From: WGMI01 sp041739275
GTDB taxonomy: Bacteria; Bacteroidota; Bacteroidia; Flavobacteriales; Schleiferiaceae
NCBI GenBank assembly: GCA_041739275.1
Contig: JBGSOF010000031.1
Location: forward strand, 1 to 19,454
DNA length: 19,454 nucleotides
Reading direction: 5' to 3'
Below the pieces are notes generated by a model. That model saw nothing but the letters and a program-made list of their open reading frames with translations, was not told the DNA's origin and made no database searches. This document shows positions 6,428-14,027 of this stretch, piece after piece (the first letter of the stretch is position 1; each line of letters starts with the position of its first letter). The position numbers and the translations under genes are program-made.

Positions 6428-7594
6428 ATGACCCCTCAAGCCCCTTCAGCGAACTCAGAGACAAGCATAGAGCAAGTTCTCGCTGCGCTTCGCGCCATTG
6501 CACCCGAGAACCTGGCCGAAGATTTCGACAATGCCGGTTTGATTTTGGGCGATCCCAACCAAAAAGTAACAGCCGTTCTGTGTTGCCTTGAAATTGATGA
6601 TTTTGTCTTCGACGAAGCCGTGTCTCGAGGATGCAATCTCATTGTCGCGCACCATCCGCTGATTTTTAAGCCAATCAAACGCTTGATTCCGGGGCGCTAT
6701 CCCGACCGAATCGTCTCGGGCTGCATTCGGCACGGAATTGCCGTTTACGCTTTTCACACGGCCTTTGACAAGGTTGAATCAGGTGTGAGCGGTGTGCTCG
6801 CACGCGTTTTGGGTCTGCGGGCTCCGCGGGTGCTCCGCCCCGAACTCGGGGGGCTATTCAAACTCGAGTTTTACGCGCCCGAAGAAGCCGGTTTGGCCTG
6901 CCTTAACGTGCTTTTTGAAGCGGGATTCGGCACCGTGGGCAAGTATTCGGAATGCAGCTTCTCGACCCGTGGAATAGGCACGTTTAAACCTCTGCCCGGA
7001 AGCAGCCCGTTTTCGGGACAAATCGGTCAGCGCTCGTCTGCCGACGAAGTGTGCAGCTCGGTTTTGATTCGTGCCGAACAAATCGCGCCTGCGCTCCGAG
7101 TGCTCCACGCGGCGCATCCCTACGAGGAAGTAGCCTATCAAATTGTACCACTTCAAAATGCAGATCACCGCCGAGGGCTTGGAATGATCGGTGCGCTCGA
7201 GCGGCCGATGGATCGAGAAGAGTTTTTAGACTTCGTCAACCAAAGGCTCGGTTGCAGCGCGCTGCGATACAATTCTGCGGGTGCAAAGCGAATTTCGCGG
7301 GTGGCCGTTTGCGGGGGCTCGGGGGCATTTCTCGTGCCCGATGCGCGTTCTGCCGCTGCGGATGCCTTGGTGACGGCCGATCTAAAACACCACGACTTTT
7401 TCGAAGCAGAGTCGCTTTTGCTGGTCGACGCCGGGCATGCTCGGACCGAAGAGCCGGCGCTCCGAGATTTAGCTCAGAGGCTTCGCGATTTATTCCCTAA
7501 TTTTGCCGTCCTTTTCCCCTCGCGATCGACCGATCCGACGAATTTCCGTTTCAATTCCCACAGCGATGTCCACGACCAAAGAGTCTCCGAATAA
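6428..7594 (+). CDS. Nif3-like dinuclear metal centre protein
   Basis: This is a member of the Nif3/YbgI (DUF34) family, hexameric proteins with a two-metal site, sometimes annotated as GTP cyclohydrolase type 2; the cellular function is unsettled. The product has 388 residues, slightly above the usual 365 or so of the three-part version with a PII-like insert. Metal-ligand motifs are visible: IVAHHPLIF (His75/76), FHTAFDKVESGVS (His110, Asp114) and the C-terminal LLVDAGHARTE (His at about 337, Glu at about 341). The insert domain is in the middle and includes LHAAHPYEEVAYQI. ATG 6428 is chosen because the homologous region begins just after it; the longer open frame from 5963 runs antisense over the META gene and is not credible. 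The gene overlaps the next by 29 bases. A -7-like TTTCTTTG sits 5 bases before the ATG. Confidence 0.92.
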   Translation: MTPQAPSANSETSIEQVLAALRAIAPENLAEDFDNAGLILGDPNQKVTAVLCCLEIDDFVFDEAVSRGCNLIVAHHPLIFKPIKRLIPGRYPDRIVSGCIRHGIAVYAFHTAFDKVESGVSGVLARVLGLRAPRVLRPELGGLFKLEFYAPEEAGLACLNVLFEAGFGTVGKYSECSFSTRGIGTFKPLPGSSPFSGQIGQRSSADEVCSSVLIRAEQIAPALRVLHAAHPYEEVAYQIVPLQNADHRRGLGMIGALERPMDREEFLDFVNQRLGCSALRYNSAGAKRISRVAVCGGSGAFLVPDARSAAADALVTADLKHHDFFEAESLLLVDAGHARTEEPALRDLAQRLRDLFPNFAVLFPSRSTDPTNFRFNSHSDVHDQRVSE

Positions 7595-8363
7595 AGAGCT
7601 GACCGTAGAAGAAAAACTCCGAATGATTTACGACCTCCAATTGATCGACACCCGCATCGATCGAATTCGGGGGATGCGCGGAGAACTGCCGCTCGAAGTT
7701 CGCGATCTCGAAGACGAAATTGCCGGTCTCGAAACGCGCAAAGCCAAAATCAAGTCTGAAGTCGACGAGATGGAAGGAGAGATCAAGGAGCGCAAGAACT
7801 TGATCAAAGACGCGCAATCGCGCATCAAGAAATACGAAGAGCAGCAAAAGAACGTCCGCAACAACCGCGAGTTCGATGCCATTACCAAGGAAATCGAATA
7901 TCAAAATCTCGAAATCCAGCTCAACGAAAAACGGATCAAAGAGATCAAGGCCAAGGTTGACATCAAAGAAGAGCAGGCCAAAGAAGTGGTCAGTCGCGCC
8001 GAAGAACGCGGCCAGCACTTGAAATACAAGCGCGAAGAACTCGACGGCATTTTGGCCGAAACGCGCAAAGAGGAAGATGCCTTGGTGGCGAAAAGCGAGA
8101 GCTTTAGAACGCAAATCGACGCGCGTCTGTTGGCGGCATATTCTCGTATTCGCGGTAGTGCCCGCAACGGATTGGCCGTAGTTCCCATCGAGCGCGGTGC
8201 GTCCGGAGGTTCGTTCTTCGTAATCCCCCCTCAGCGTCAACTCGAAATTGCCTCTCGCAAGAAAATTATTACCGACGAGCACTCGGGCCGAATTTTGGTC
8301 GATCCCGAATTGGCCAGAGAGGAAGAAGTCCGCATGGAGGCTTTTTTCCGCGAGGTTCACTAA
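7566..8363 (+). CDS. C4-type zinc-ribbon family (DUF164) coiled-coil protein lacking the cysteines
   Basis: The product has 265 residues. Residues 12-185 are highly charged and form a long helical hairpin (EIAGLETRKAKIKSEVDEME, QKNVRNNREFDAITKEI). The C-terminal part GGSFFVIPPQRQLEI...KKIITDEHSGRILVD aligns with the zinc-ribbon end of the DUF164/zf-RING_7 family. There the canonical pattern is CxxCF...PPQ...I.CxxCGRIL. Here the four cysteine positions are Ser213, Ser216, Asp237 and Ser240, so the zinc site is gone. The family member best studied is Helicobacter HP0958 (FlgZ), also next to a nif3 gene. The function in non-flagellated bacteria is not established. ATG 7566 overlaps the nif3 end by 29 bases, so the two are probably cotranslated. 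The upstream GTG/ATG extensions lie within nif3 and are less likely. Confidence 0.9.
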   Translation: MSTTKESPNKELTVEEKLRMIYDLQLIDTRIDRIRGMRGELPLEVRDLEDEIAGLETRKAKIKSEVDEMEGEIKERKNLIKDAQSRIKKYEEQQKNVRNNREFDAITKEIEYQNLEIQLNEKRIKEIKAKVDIKEEQAKEVVSRAEERGQHLKYKREELDGILAETRKEEDALVAKSESFRTQIDARLLAAYSRIRGSARNGLAVVPIERGASGGSFFVIPPQRQLEIASRKKIITDEHSGRILVDPELAREEEVRMEAFFREVH

Positions 8364-8374
8364 GTTCGAATTCG

Positions 8375-9841
8375 ATGTACGGCGGGTTGCGATGGATCAT
8401 CCCCGCTCTTCTGAGCTTCACGGGTTCTTGTGCGCCCTTGATTGCCGCTCAATGGAAACCCGATTCAAATCTGTCGAAGGCCCAACAGCTCCTGCTCGAG
8501 CTTCGGCTCGACGAGGCCGACGCCTTACTCTCTACTCAAGACAGCATCTCCAACGCCCTCCCCGGATTCCTCAAGGCTCGTTCGATTTTTTTTCGACACT
8601 ATGTCTCGAGCGAGCGCTCCACATTGGGGAAGGACGCCAAGCGCTTTGAATCGCTGCTTTCGGGGCTCGCTCAGAACCGTCCCGAAGAAAACTCCGAACA
8701 TTTGGCCGCTCTGGCGGAGCTCCATCTGATGCGCGCCTTTGTTCACCTGCGATCTTCGGAGCAATGGTCGGCCGGAATCGACGGTCTCAAAGCGTATCAA
8801 CGCATTTCAAAACTCAGAGAACTCTATCCGGGGCATCCGCTCAGTCAATTTTCGAGCGGGCTCATCAGCGCCACCGCCGGCAGCTTGCCCAAAGACTACC
8901 GCTGGATGACGCGTTTGATCGGCGTCGAAGGCAACATCCGCGCAGGCGTCGGGCAAATGAAGACGGCGCTGTCTCAAGCGCAACTGCGGCGAGATCCGAT
9001 TTTCGGCACCGAAATGGCCTATATGTATCTGCTGATTCGGTTTCACCTTTTTGACGAAGCGAGCGGCAGTCTCAGCGATTACCAAATTGACCCTTCAAAC
9101 AGCAGTTTCTTGCTCTACCTCGAGACCCAGTTGCTGATGGCCTCGGGCAAGAACGAGCGCGCCATAGAGCTTTTGGTGCGGAGACCTCGCGGCAAAGGCC
9201 ATGCCGACTATCCGCTGATGGATTTGATTACGGGCAAGGCACTGCTCAATGCCCTCGACCCTTCGGCATCGCTTTGGTTTAAGCGCTACCTCGATTCGCC
9301 CACTCCCGACCGCTCGCTTTCGGCAGTTCGTTATCTCTGGTGGGATGCCTGCCTTCGCGAAGATCGTTCTGCGGCTCAGGTGTACTTCCAAAGGGCCAAG
9401 TCGATGGTGCCCGGCAATGAGGCAGACCGGCAAGCCGTGGTCGATTTGGAGGCCGGATACAATCCGACGCTGGTCAAAGCCCGGCTCCGATTCGACGGAG
9501 GCTATCAGCGAGAGGCCCTCGATATTTTGGGAAAACTCCCGCCCGAGCGCATTTGTCAAAATGATTCGGAACGACTGGAATATCGCTATCGATATGGGCA
9601 TGTGCTCCTCAAACTCGGTCGATTAGACGAGGCGAGAATCTTTCTCGAGGCGGCCGCTCTGTGCTCCGATCGAACCTACAACTGCGGTGCGTCTAAGCTG
9701 TACTTGGGCGAACTGTATCAAAAACAAGGCAGAATTTCTGAAGCGCGCACGTATTACACATCGGCTTCAGCACTCAAGGGATACCCTTTTGCCGAAGGGA
9801 TTCAGCGGACGGCAAAGGCTCGTTTGGAACAGCTTAACTAA
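8375..9841 (+). CDS. Secreted TPR-repeat protein of unknown function
   Basis: The product has 488 residues. An N-terminal hydrophobic stretch (LRWIIPALLSFTGSCAPLIAAQ) looks like a cleavable signal peptide ending near AAQ. The rest is helical. A first tetratricopeptide-like unit is seen at about 33-55 (AQQLLLELRLDEADALL). Clearer units lie near the C-terminus: FDGGYQREALDILGKL, YGHVLLKLGRLDEARIFLEAA and LGELYQKQGRISEARTYYTSA. TPR arrays usually bind other proteins, so this could be a periplasmic scaffold; no enzyme motif is visible. It starts 11 bases after the zinc-ribbon family gene and is probably the third gene of that operon. Its last 8 bases overlap the end of the methyltransferase gene on the other strand. 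Confidence 0.85.
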   Translation: MYGGLRWIIPALLSFTGSCAPLIAAQWKPDSNLSKAQQLLLELRLDEADALLSTQDSISNALPGFLKARSIFFRHYVSSERSTLGKDAKRFESLLSGLAQNRPEENSEHLAALAELHLMRAFVHLRSSEQWSAGIDGLKAYQRISKLRELYPGHPLSQFSSGLISATAGSLPKDYRWMTRLIGVEGNIRAGVGQMKTALSQAQLRRDPIFGTEMAYMYLLIRFHLFDEASGSLSDYQIDPSNSSFLLYLETQLLMASGKNERAIELLVRRPRGKGHADYPLMDLITGKALLNALDPSASLWFKRYLDSPTPDRSLSAVRYLWWDACLREDRSAAQVYFQRAKSMVPGNEADRQAVVDLEAGYNPTLVKARLRFDGGYQREALDILGKLPPERICQNDSERLEYRYRYGHVLLKLGRLDEARIFLEAAALCSDRTYNCGASKLYLGELYQKQGRISEARTYYTSASALKGYPFAEGIQRTAKARLEQLN

Positions 9842-10607
9842 GGGGTTTCAGAGCCACGGGGAGCAGTTCTCCTTTGGGCAGGGCATATCGGTTCACCGCC
9901 TGTTCGCCTAATTCAGCGGCTGCGTCCCACAGTCGAACCTCAAATCCCGCTTCTTTGAGCCGCTCGGGATAATCTCGGCCGTACATCCTCAGGTGGTCGT
10001 ACTGCCCAAAAAGCCGCTCGCGTTCTTTGCGGTCGGTAATGCTCGGGTCTTCGAGGGTCTTTTCCCAATCAAAGCGCTGTGGAACTTGTGCGATTAAGGT
10101 TCCGCCCGGTTTTAGAACCCGGTAGAGCTCCGAAAGTGCTTTGCGGTCGTCGGGGACATGTTCGAGTACGTGATTGCAAAAAATCCAGTCGAAGCGGTTG
10201 TCTTCGAGCGGTAAGTCCTGAACGTCTACCGATAGGTCGGCCAGAGGAGAGTCGATATCGGCCGTGACATACCTGAGATTCGGGAGTTTTTTAAAGCGCG
10301 CATAAAAACACTGCTCGGGCGCAAAGTGGAGTAGTTCGGCAGCTCTGCTCAAAAAGTCCGTTTTTCGGCTCAAATACAACCAGAGCAAACGGTGCCTTTC
10401 GAGGCTCAAGGTCGAAGGCGAAAGGGCGTTCGGTCTCTGCACCTCGCCGTATCCGTAAGGCAGGAGCTTGCGGTATTTCTTGCCGTCTATGGGATCTTCG
10501 AATCGATCGCCCGCAAAAAAAAGAGGCAAAAAGGGCCTCAGCGCATAGCTGCCGCGGATCAGCAGAGGCCTTGGAATCCAGTTGAGCAGGGTGCGGTACA
10601 AGCCCAT
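9834..10607 (-). CDS. Class I SAM-dependent methyltransferase
   Basis: The product has 257 residues. The central part fits the Methyltransf_11 fold: LSVDVQDLPLEDNRFDWIFCNHVLEHVPD, then ALSELYRVLKPGGTLIAQVPQ. These are motifs II to post-IV of class I enzymes. The usual glycine-rich motif I is replaced by ELLHFAPEQ, a variant in which the SAM loop lacks GxGxG. The N-terminal 60 residues include hydrophobic and basic segments (NWIPRPLLIRGSYALRPFLPLFF) that might touch the membrane. The substrate is unknown. The start ATG shares one base with the stop of map (TGATG), implying translational coupling. It is the last gene of the gpmI-HAD-map cluster and meets the TPR gene tail to tail. Confidence 0.88.
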   Translation of the reverse strand: MGLYRTLLNWIPRPLLIRGSYALRPFLPLFFAGDRFEDPIDGKKYRKLLPYGYGEVQRPNALSPSTLSLERHRLLWLYLSRKTDFLSRAAELLHFAPEQCFYARFKKLPNLRYVTADIDSPLADLSVDVQDLPLEDNRFDWIFCNHVLEHVPDDRKALSELYRVLKPGGTLIAQVPQRFDWEKTLEDPSITDRKERERLFGQYDHLRMYGRDYPERLKEAGFEVRLWDAAAELGEQAVNRYALPKGELLPVALKPLS

Positions 10608-11401
10608 CAGATCGCGCTCTTTTCGAAGGGGTTTCCCGTTACTTCAAAGATGTAGTCGAAGGTCGAAAGCAAGGCGGGTGCTCCGTTGACTACCGCTACA
10701 TCGTGCTCAAAATGAGCGCTCGGGGTACCGTCGGCACTCACGATATTCCAACCGTCTTTGAGGTGCTGCACGCGATAGGTGCCCATGTTGATCATCGGTT
10801 CGATGGCCACGACCAGCCCTTCTTGAATTTTTTTGCCCTTGCCCGGGCGGCCGTAATTCGGAACCTGAGGTTCTTCGTGAATGGAGCGTCCCAAACCGTG
10901 TCCGACCAAATCGCGCACCACCCCATACCCCCGGGCTTCACAATGAGACTGAATGGCGTGGCCAATATCTCCGATTCGATTTCCCACCTTACAGGCCGCG
11001 ACTCCCAATAAAAGCGATTCGTACGTGGTTTTGAGCAAGTTGAAGATCTCGTCCGAAATCGGTCCGACCGCGAAAGTGTACGCCTGATCGCCGTAGAACT
11101 CGTTCATGATCACCCCGCAATCGACCGAAATAATATCGCCTTCTTCAAGTGGACGGCTGTCGGGGATTCCGTGCACCACATGCTGATTCACCGAGGTGCA
11201 CAAGCTGTTCGGGAAGCCGTACTGGCCCAAAAATGCAGGGATCCCGCCATGGTCTCGAATAAAGCTTTCGGCCAAACGGTCGAGGTCGAGCGGGCGAACC
11301 CCGGGCCGAATCTCGGCTGAGATCATTCCGAGTGTTTTGGAAACGAGTTGCGCACTTTGGCGAAGCAATTCAATTTCTTCGCTCGTCTTGTAATGAATCA
11401 T
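10607..11401 (-). CDS. map: Methionine aminopeptidase, type I
   Basis: This enzyme removes the initiator methionine from new proteins and uses two metal ions. The product has 264 residues, the usual size for type Ia. All five metal ligands are present: Asp94 (ISVDCGV), Asp105 (YGDQAYTF), His168 (VGHGLGRSIHE), Glu201 (AIEPMINMG) and Glu232 (HFEHDVAV). The substrate-site His77 lies in HVVHGIP. ATG 11401 overlaps the stop of the HAD-like gene as ATGA; the longer open frame from 11491 only adds unrelated residues from within that gene. Position in an operon after gpmI and the HAD-like hydrolase suggests constitutive, growth-linked expression. Confidence 0.96.
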   Translation of the reverse strand: MIHYKTSEEIELLRQSAQLVSKTLGMISAEIRPGVRPLDLDRLAESFIRDHGGIPAFLGQYGFPNSLCTSVNQHVVHGIPDSRPLEEGDIISVDCGVIMNEFYGDQAYTFAVGPISDEIFNLLKTTYESLLLGVAACKVGNRIGDIGHAIQSHCEARGYGVVRDLVGHGLGRSIHEEPQVPNYGRPGKGKKIQEGLVVAIEPMINMGTYRVQHLKDGWNIVSADGTPSAHFEHDVAVVNGAPALLSTFDYIFEVTGNPFEKSAI

Positions 11402-11814
11402 CGTTTGAAAAGGCCGAAGAACTTGCGGCGTTTGATCTGTTGATGCGGTGGTTGAAATGAGCCCGTCAGTTGTTGATAGATGACTCCCCAACCTGGGAAT
11501 CCTCCAAAATTTCGATCGTCGATAAACAGATCGGCGTGAATTTTTCGACCGTTGACGGGGTCGAGCGCGTCTTCTTCGGGAAAAGAGCGATTGACCGCGT
11601 AAAATTCGAGATCGTTTTGGCGGCAGAATTCAACGGCCTCTTCGAGTTTTTTACCCGTCCGATAGGTCCAAAGAATTAAGCGGTGTCCGTCTGATTCGAG
11701 CTTTTTAAGCGTATCGAATGCAAAGGGCATCGGTTTTCCGATGGCGGGATAGCGGTCTTCGACAATGGTTCCGTCAAAGTCGATGGCCAGTATGAGCGAA
11801 CGCTCGCCCTTCAT
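11398..11814 (-). CDS. Small HAD-superfamily hydrolase, BT0820-like
   Basis: The product has 138 residues. It opens with LILAIDFDGTIVED, the HAD motif I DxD with Asp12 as nucleophile and Asp14 as acid. The motif II/III regions are RLILWTYRTGKKLEEAV and the acidic DLFIDDRNFGG. No cap domain is present. The layout matches the small BT_0820-like proteins of Bacteroidota, whose substrate is not known to me. The C-terminus is basic (QIKRRKFFGLFKR). ATG 11814 forms an ATGA overlap with the stop of gpmI; the open frame reaching back to 12099 is a shadow of gpmI. It also overlaps map by ATGA, so all three are probably translated in sequence. Confidence 0.88.
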   Translation of the reverse strand: MKGERSLILAIDFDGTIVEDRYPAIGKPMPFAFDTLKKLESDGHRLILWTYRTGKKLEEAVEFCRQNDLEFYAVNRSFPEEDALDPVNGRKIHADLFIDDRNFGGFPGWGVIYQQLTGSFQPPHQQIKRRKFFGLFKR

Positions 11815-13334
11815 TTGAGCAAAAGCGATTGCCCCGTCATTTGAGGGGGTTGAGGGATATCCATCAAAGCGAGCAAAGTCGGGGCGACGTCTCCGAGGAC
11901 CCCATTTCGCAAACCAAGGGTCAAATCGACGCCCATTAAGTGACAGGGCACGGGCCTCGTGGTGTGCGCCGTGTTGGGGCTGCCATCGGGGTTGCGCATG
12001 CAATCGGCATTTCCATGGTCGGCGAGAACCAGAACGGCATATCCGAGCGAAACAGCTTTTTCGGCTACCGACCGAGCACATCGATCGACGGTTTCGCATG
12101 CTTTGATGGCCGCTTCCATAACGCCTGTATGTCCCACCATATCCGCATTGGCAAAGTTGAGGCAGATAAAGTCGGGAGCCTTATTCTCAAGTTCTTCGAT
12201 GGCCGCAAGCCGAATGTCTTCGGCACTCATCTCGGGCTGCAAGTCGTAGGTCGCCACCTTGGGTGAGGGACAGAGCCTCCGGGTTTCTCCCTCGAAAATG
12301 GTTTCTCGACCTCCCGAGAAAAAGAAGGTTACATGCGGGTATTTTTCGGTTTCGGCAATTCGAAGCTGGGTTTTGCCCGCTTGAGCCAAAACTTCGCCCA
12401 AGGTGTTCTCGAGCTTGTCTTTTTCAAACACCACGTGCACGCCGACAAAGCGATCGTCGTAGCGCGTTAAAGTAGTGTAGTGGAGGTCGAAGGGATGCAT
12501 GTCGAACTCCGGAAAGGCGGTTTGGGTGAGCACTTCGGTGATTTCGCGTCCACGGTCGGTCCTAAAGTTGAAACAGATTACCGAATCGCCCGGGTTGAAG
12601 TGCACGGCTTGGCCGAAGGCGTCCTTGATGAATACCGGCAAGACAAATTCGTCGGTCATGCCCTGTTCGTAGCTCGACCGGAGTGCCTCAGCCGCAGACG
12701 AAACAGAGGTCCCCATGCCTTGAACCAGCAGATCGTAGGCCTTTTTGACGCGTTCCCATCGGCGGTCTCGATCCATGGCATAATAACGGCCACACAAAGA
12801 GGCGATGCGGCCGGTCGTCAATTTCATGTGTGCTTCGAGCTCGTCCACAAAGACCAAACCGCTTTGAGGGTCGCAATCTCGCCCGTCGGTAAAACCGTGA
12901 ACGTATACTTCGGTGAGCCCTCTTTTGGCGGCCATGCTCAAAAGGCCCTTCAGGTGGAGGATGTGCGAGTGAACGCCTCCATTCGAAATCAAGCCCATCA
13001 AATGCAAACGCTTGCCCATGGCCAAGCAACGATCCATGCTCTCGATCAAAACAGGCTCTTCAAAGAGACTTTCGCTCTCTACGGCCTTGTGGATGCGCAC
13101 CAATTCTTGGTCGATCACGCGCCCCGCCCCGAGGTTCATATGCCCGACTTCGCTATTGCCCATCTGACCCGCGGGCAAACCCACGGCCAAACCGCTGGCC
13201 TCCAAACTCGTGCTGGGCACGGTCCGGGCAAGCTCGTCCATAAAGGGCGTTTGGGCCAGGTCGACCGCCGAAACCGTTGGATCGGCTGCGATGCCCCAGC
13301 CGTCGAGAATCATCAAAAGCGTCTTTTGCCCCAT
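11811..13334 (-). CDS. gpmI: 2,3-bisphosphoglycerate-independent phosphoglycerate mutase
   Basis: The enzyme interconverts 3- and 2-phosphoglycerate in glycolysis and gluconeogenesis using two manganese ions. The product has 507 residues, the normal length. The alkaline-phosphatase-like domain starts LLMILDGWG (Asp11, metal ligand) and has the phosphoserine site QMGNSEVGHMNLGAGR with Ser61. The inserted phosphotransferase domain carries HGFTDGRDCDP. Late metal ligands lie in NFANADMVGHTG and LADHGNADCM. The start at ATG 13334 is supported by the MILDGWG alignment. A perfect TATCTTTG -7 element lies only 4 bases upstream, so the mRNA may be leaderless. It is the first gene of a cluster with an HAD hydrolase, map and a methyltransferase. 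Confidence 0.97.
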   Translation of the reverse strand: MGQKTLLMILDGWGIAADPTVSAVDLAQTPFMDELARTVPSTSLEASGLAVGLPAGQMGNSEVGHMNLGAGRVIDQELVRIHKAVESESLFEEPVLIESMDRCLAMGKRLHLMGLISNGGVHSHILHLKGLLSMAAKRGLTEVYVHGFTDGRDCDPQSGLVFVDELEAHMKLTTGRIASLCGRYYAMDRDRRWERVKKAYDLLVQGMGTSVSSAAEALRSSYEQGMTDEFVLPVFIKDAFGQAVHFNPGDSVICFNFRTDRGREITEVLTQTAFPEFDMHPFDLHYTTLTRYDDRFVGVHVVFEKDKLENTLGEVLAQAGKTQLRIAETEKYPHVTFFFSGGRETIFEGETRRLCPSPKVATYDLQPEMSAEDIRLAAIEELENKAPDFICLNFANADMVGHTGVMEAAIKACETVDRCARSVAEKAVSLGYAVLVLADHGNADCMRNPDGSPNTAHTTRPVPCHLMGVDLTLGLRNGVLGDVAPTLLALMDIPQPPQMTGQSLLLK

Positions 13335-13338
13335 GGGT

Positions 13339-13370
13339 CAAAGATAAAGCCTTGAGCTGCCCTCGTCGAA
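13339..13370 (-). promoter_or_regulatory. Promoter of the gpmI cluster, probably leaderless
   Basis: TATCTTTG (13346-13339, - strand) matches TAnnTTTG exactly. A TTC at 13370-13368 is spaced 21 bases upstream, as in the rpsA promoter. Only 4 bases separate the -7 element from ATG 13334, so transcription would start at or very near the start codon. Confidence 0.55.
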
Positions 13371-13383
13371 AGCAGCCCAAGGC
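13349..13383 (-). terminator. Long hairpin between the barrel gene and gpmI
   Basis: GCCTTGAGCTGC (13349-13360) pairs with GCAGCCCAAGGC (13372-13383) as a 12-bp stem with one wobble and an 11-base loop. It lies 35 bases after the stop of the barrel gene on the - strand. The following TTTATCTTT is a poor T-run and is also the gpmI -7 element. It may be a weak terminator, or a structure overlapping the promoter. Confidence 0.4.
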
Positions 13384-13417
13384 CTCTAAAAGAGTTTGGT
13401 GTTGAACTTGAAGATCG

Positions 13418-13858
13418 CTAAAAAACGTATCTAAAGTTGAGTCCGAAGCCGCCAAATTCAAAGTCGGTGTCTTCGACCAGCCAAAAGGTGGGTCGGTAGT
13501 CTAAGCCAATCGCCAGAGGAACCGTATTGAAGTGATATTCAAGGCCAATTTCGCCACTCACACCCAGCAGGAAGCGGTCGTCTGAGATGTAGGCCGAGGG
13601 CCCGACCCCCGCATACCAACTGAAGGCCTCGCCCGAAAGCGGTCGGTCTACGAAATCCCAAAGCGCGTCCAGGCCCAGCCCCGAGCCAAACGACACATTG
13701 GCGTGAATCCGGCTCCAGTCGCCCGCGGCGAAGACGGCATCGACGGCTACGTTGTTGCCGGATACCTGACCGAAACGAATGCCGATTTCTTGAGCTTGGG
13801 CTGCAAACGAGCCCAGAAACAGGGCGAGCAAAACGATTTTTCGAATAAAGCGATTCAT
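13418..13858 (-). CDS. Small outer-membrane beta-barrel protein
   Basis: The product has 146 residues. A clear Sec signal peptide (MNRFIRKIVLLALFLGSFAAQAQ) predicts cleavage near residue 22. The mature part alternates hydrophobic and polar residues in strands (EIGIRFGQV, IHANVSFGSGLGLDAL, SWYAGVGPSAYI, FLLGVSGEIGLEYHF, LAIGLDYRPTFWL). It ends in GGFGLNFRYVF with a terminal Phe, the usual signal for outer-membrane insertion. About eight strands fit, as in small OmpA-like or OmpW-like barrels. The role is unknown. It has its own weak promoter candidate, TTTATTTG at 13941-13934, about 75 bases upstream. It ends before the gpmI promoter, so it is probably a single-gene unit. Confidence 0.85.
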   Translation of the reverse strand: MNRFIRKIVLLALFLGSFAAQAQEIGIRFGQVSGNNVAVDAVFAAGDWSRIHANVSFGSGLGLDALWDFVDRPLSGEAFSWYAGVGPSAYISDDRFLLGVSGEIGLEYHFNTVPLAIGLDYRPTFWLVEDTDFEFGGFGLNFRYVF

Positions 13859-14027
13859 GAGATGCCGTGTGTTGATTTCGAAATGGAGCAGAAGAAAATC
13901 CCGATCCGGGAAACGTTCCTTCTACAAGGGCGGCAAATAAACGATGGAGGGCTTAATTGAAACGAATAGGCACTCCGGCGGGTGTTGCAGAAAAATCACC
14001 TCAAGGAGCTGCTCCCGATCGAAGTGT

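Noticed and set aside
11815..12099. Long N-terminal extension of the HAD hydrolase
   Set aside because: It is an out-of-frame reading of gpmI rich in Arg; the HAD motif begins right after ATG 11814, which has an ATGA overlap.
12480..13355. 291-codon + strand frame across gpmI
   Set aside because: Antisense shadow of a fully conserved gpmI; composition is typical of a mirrored frame.
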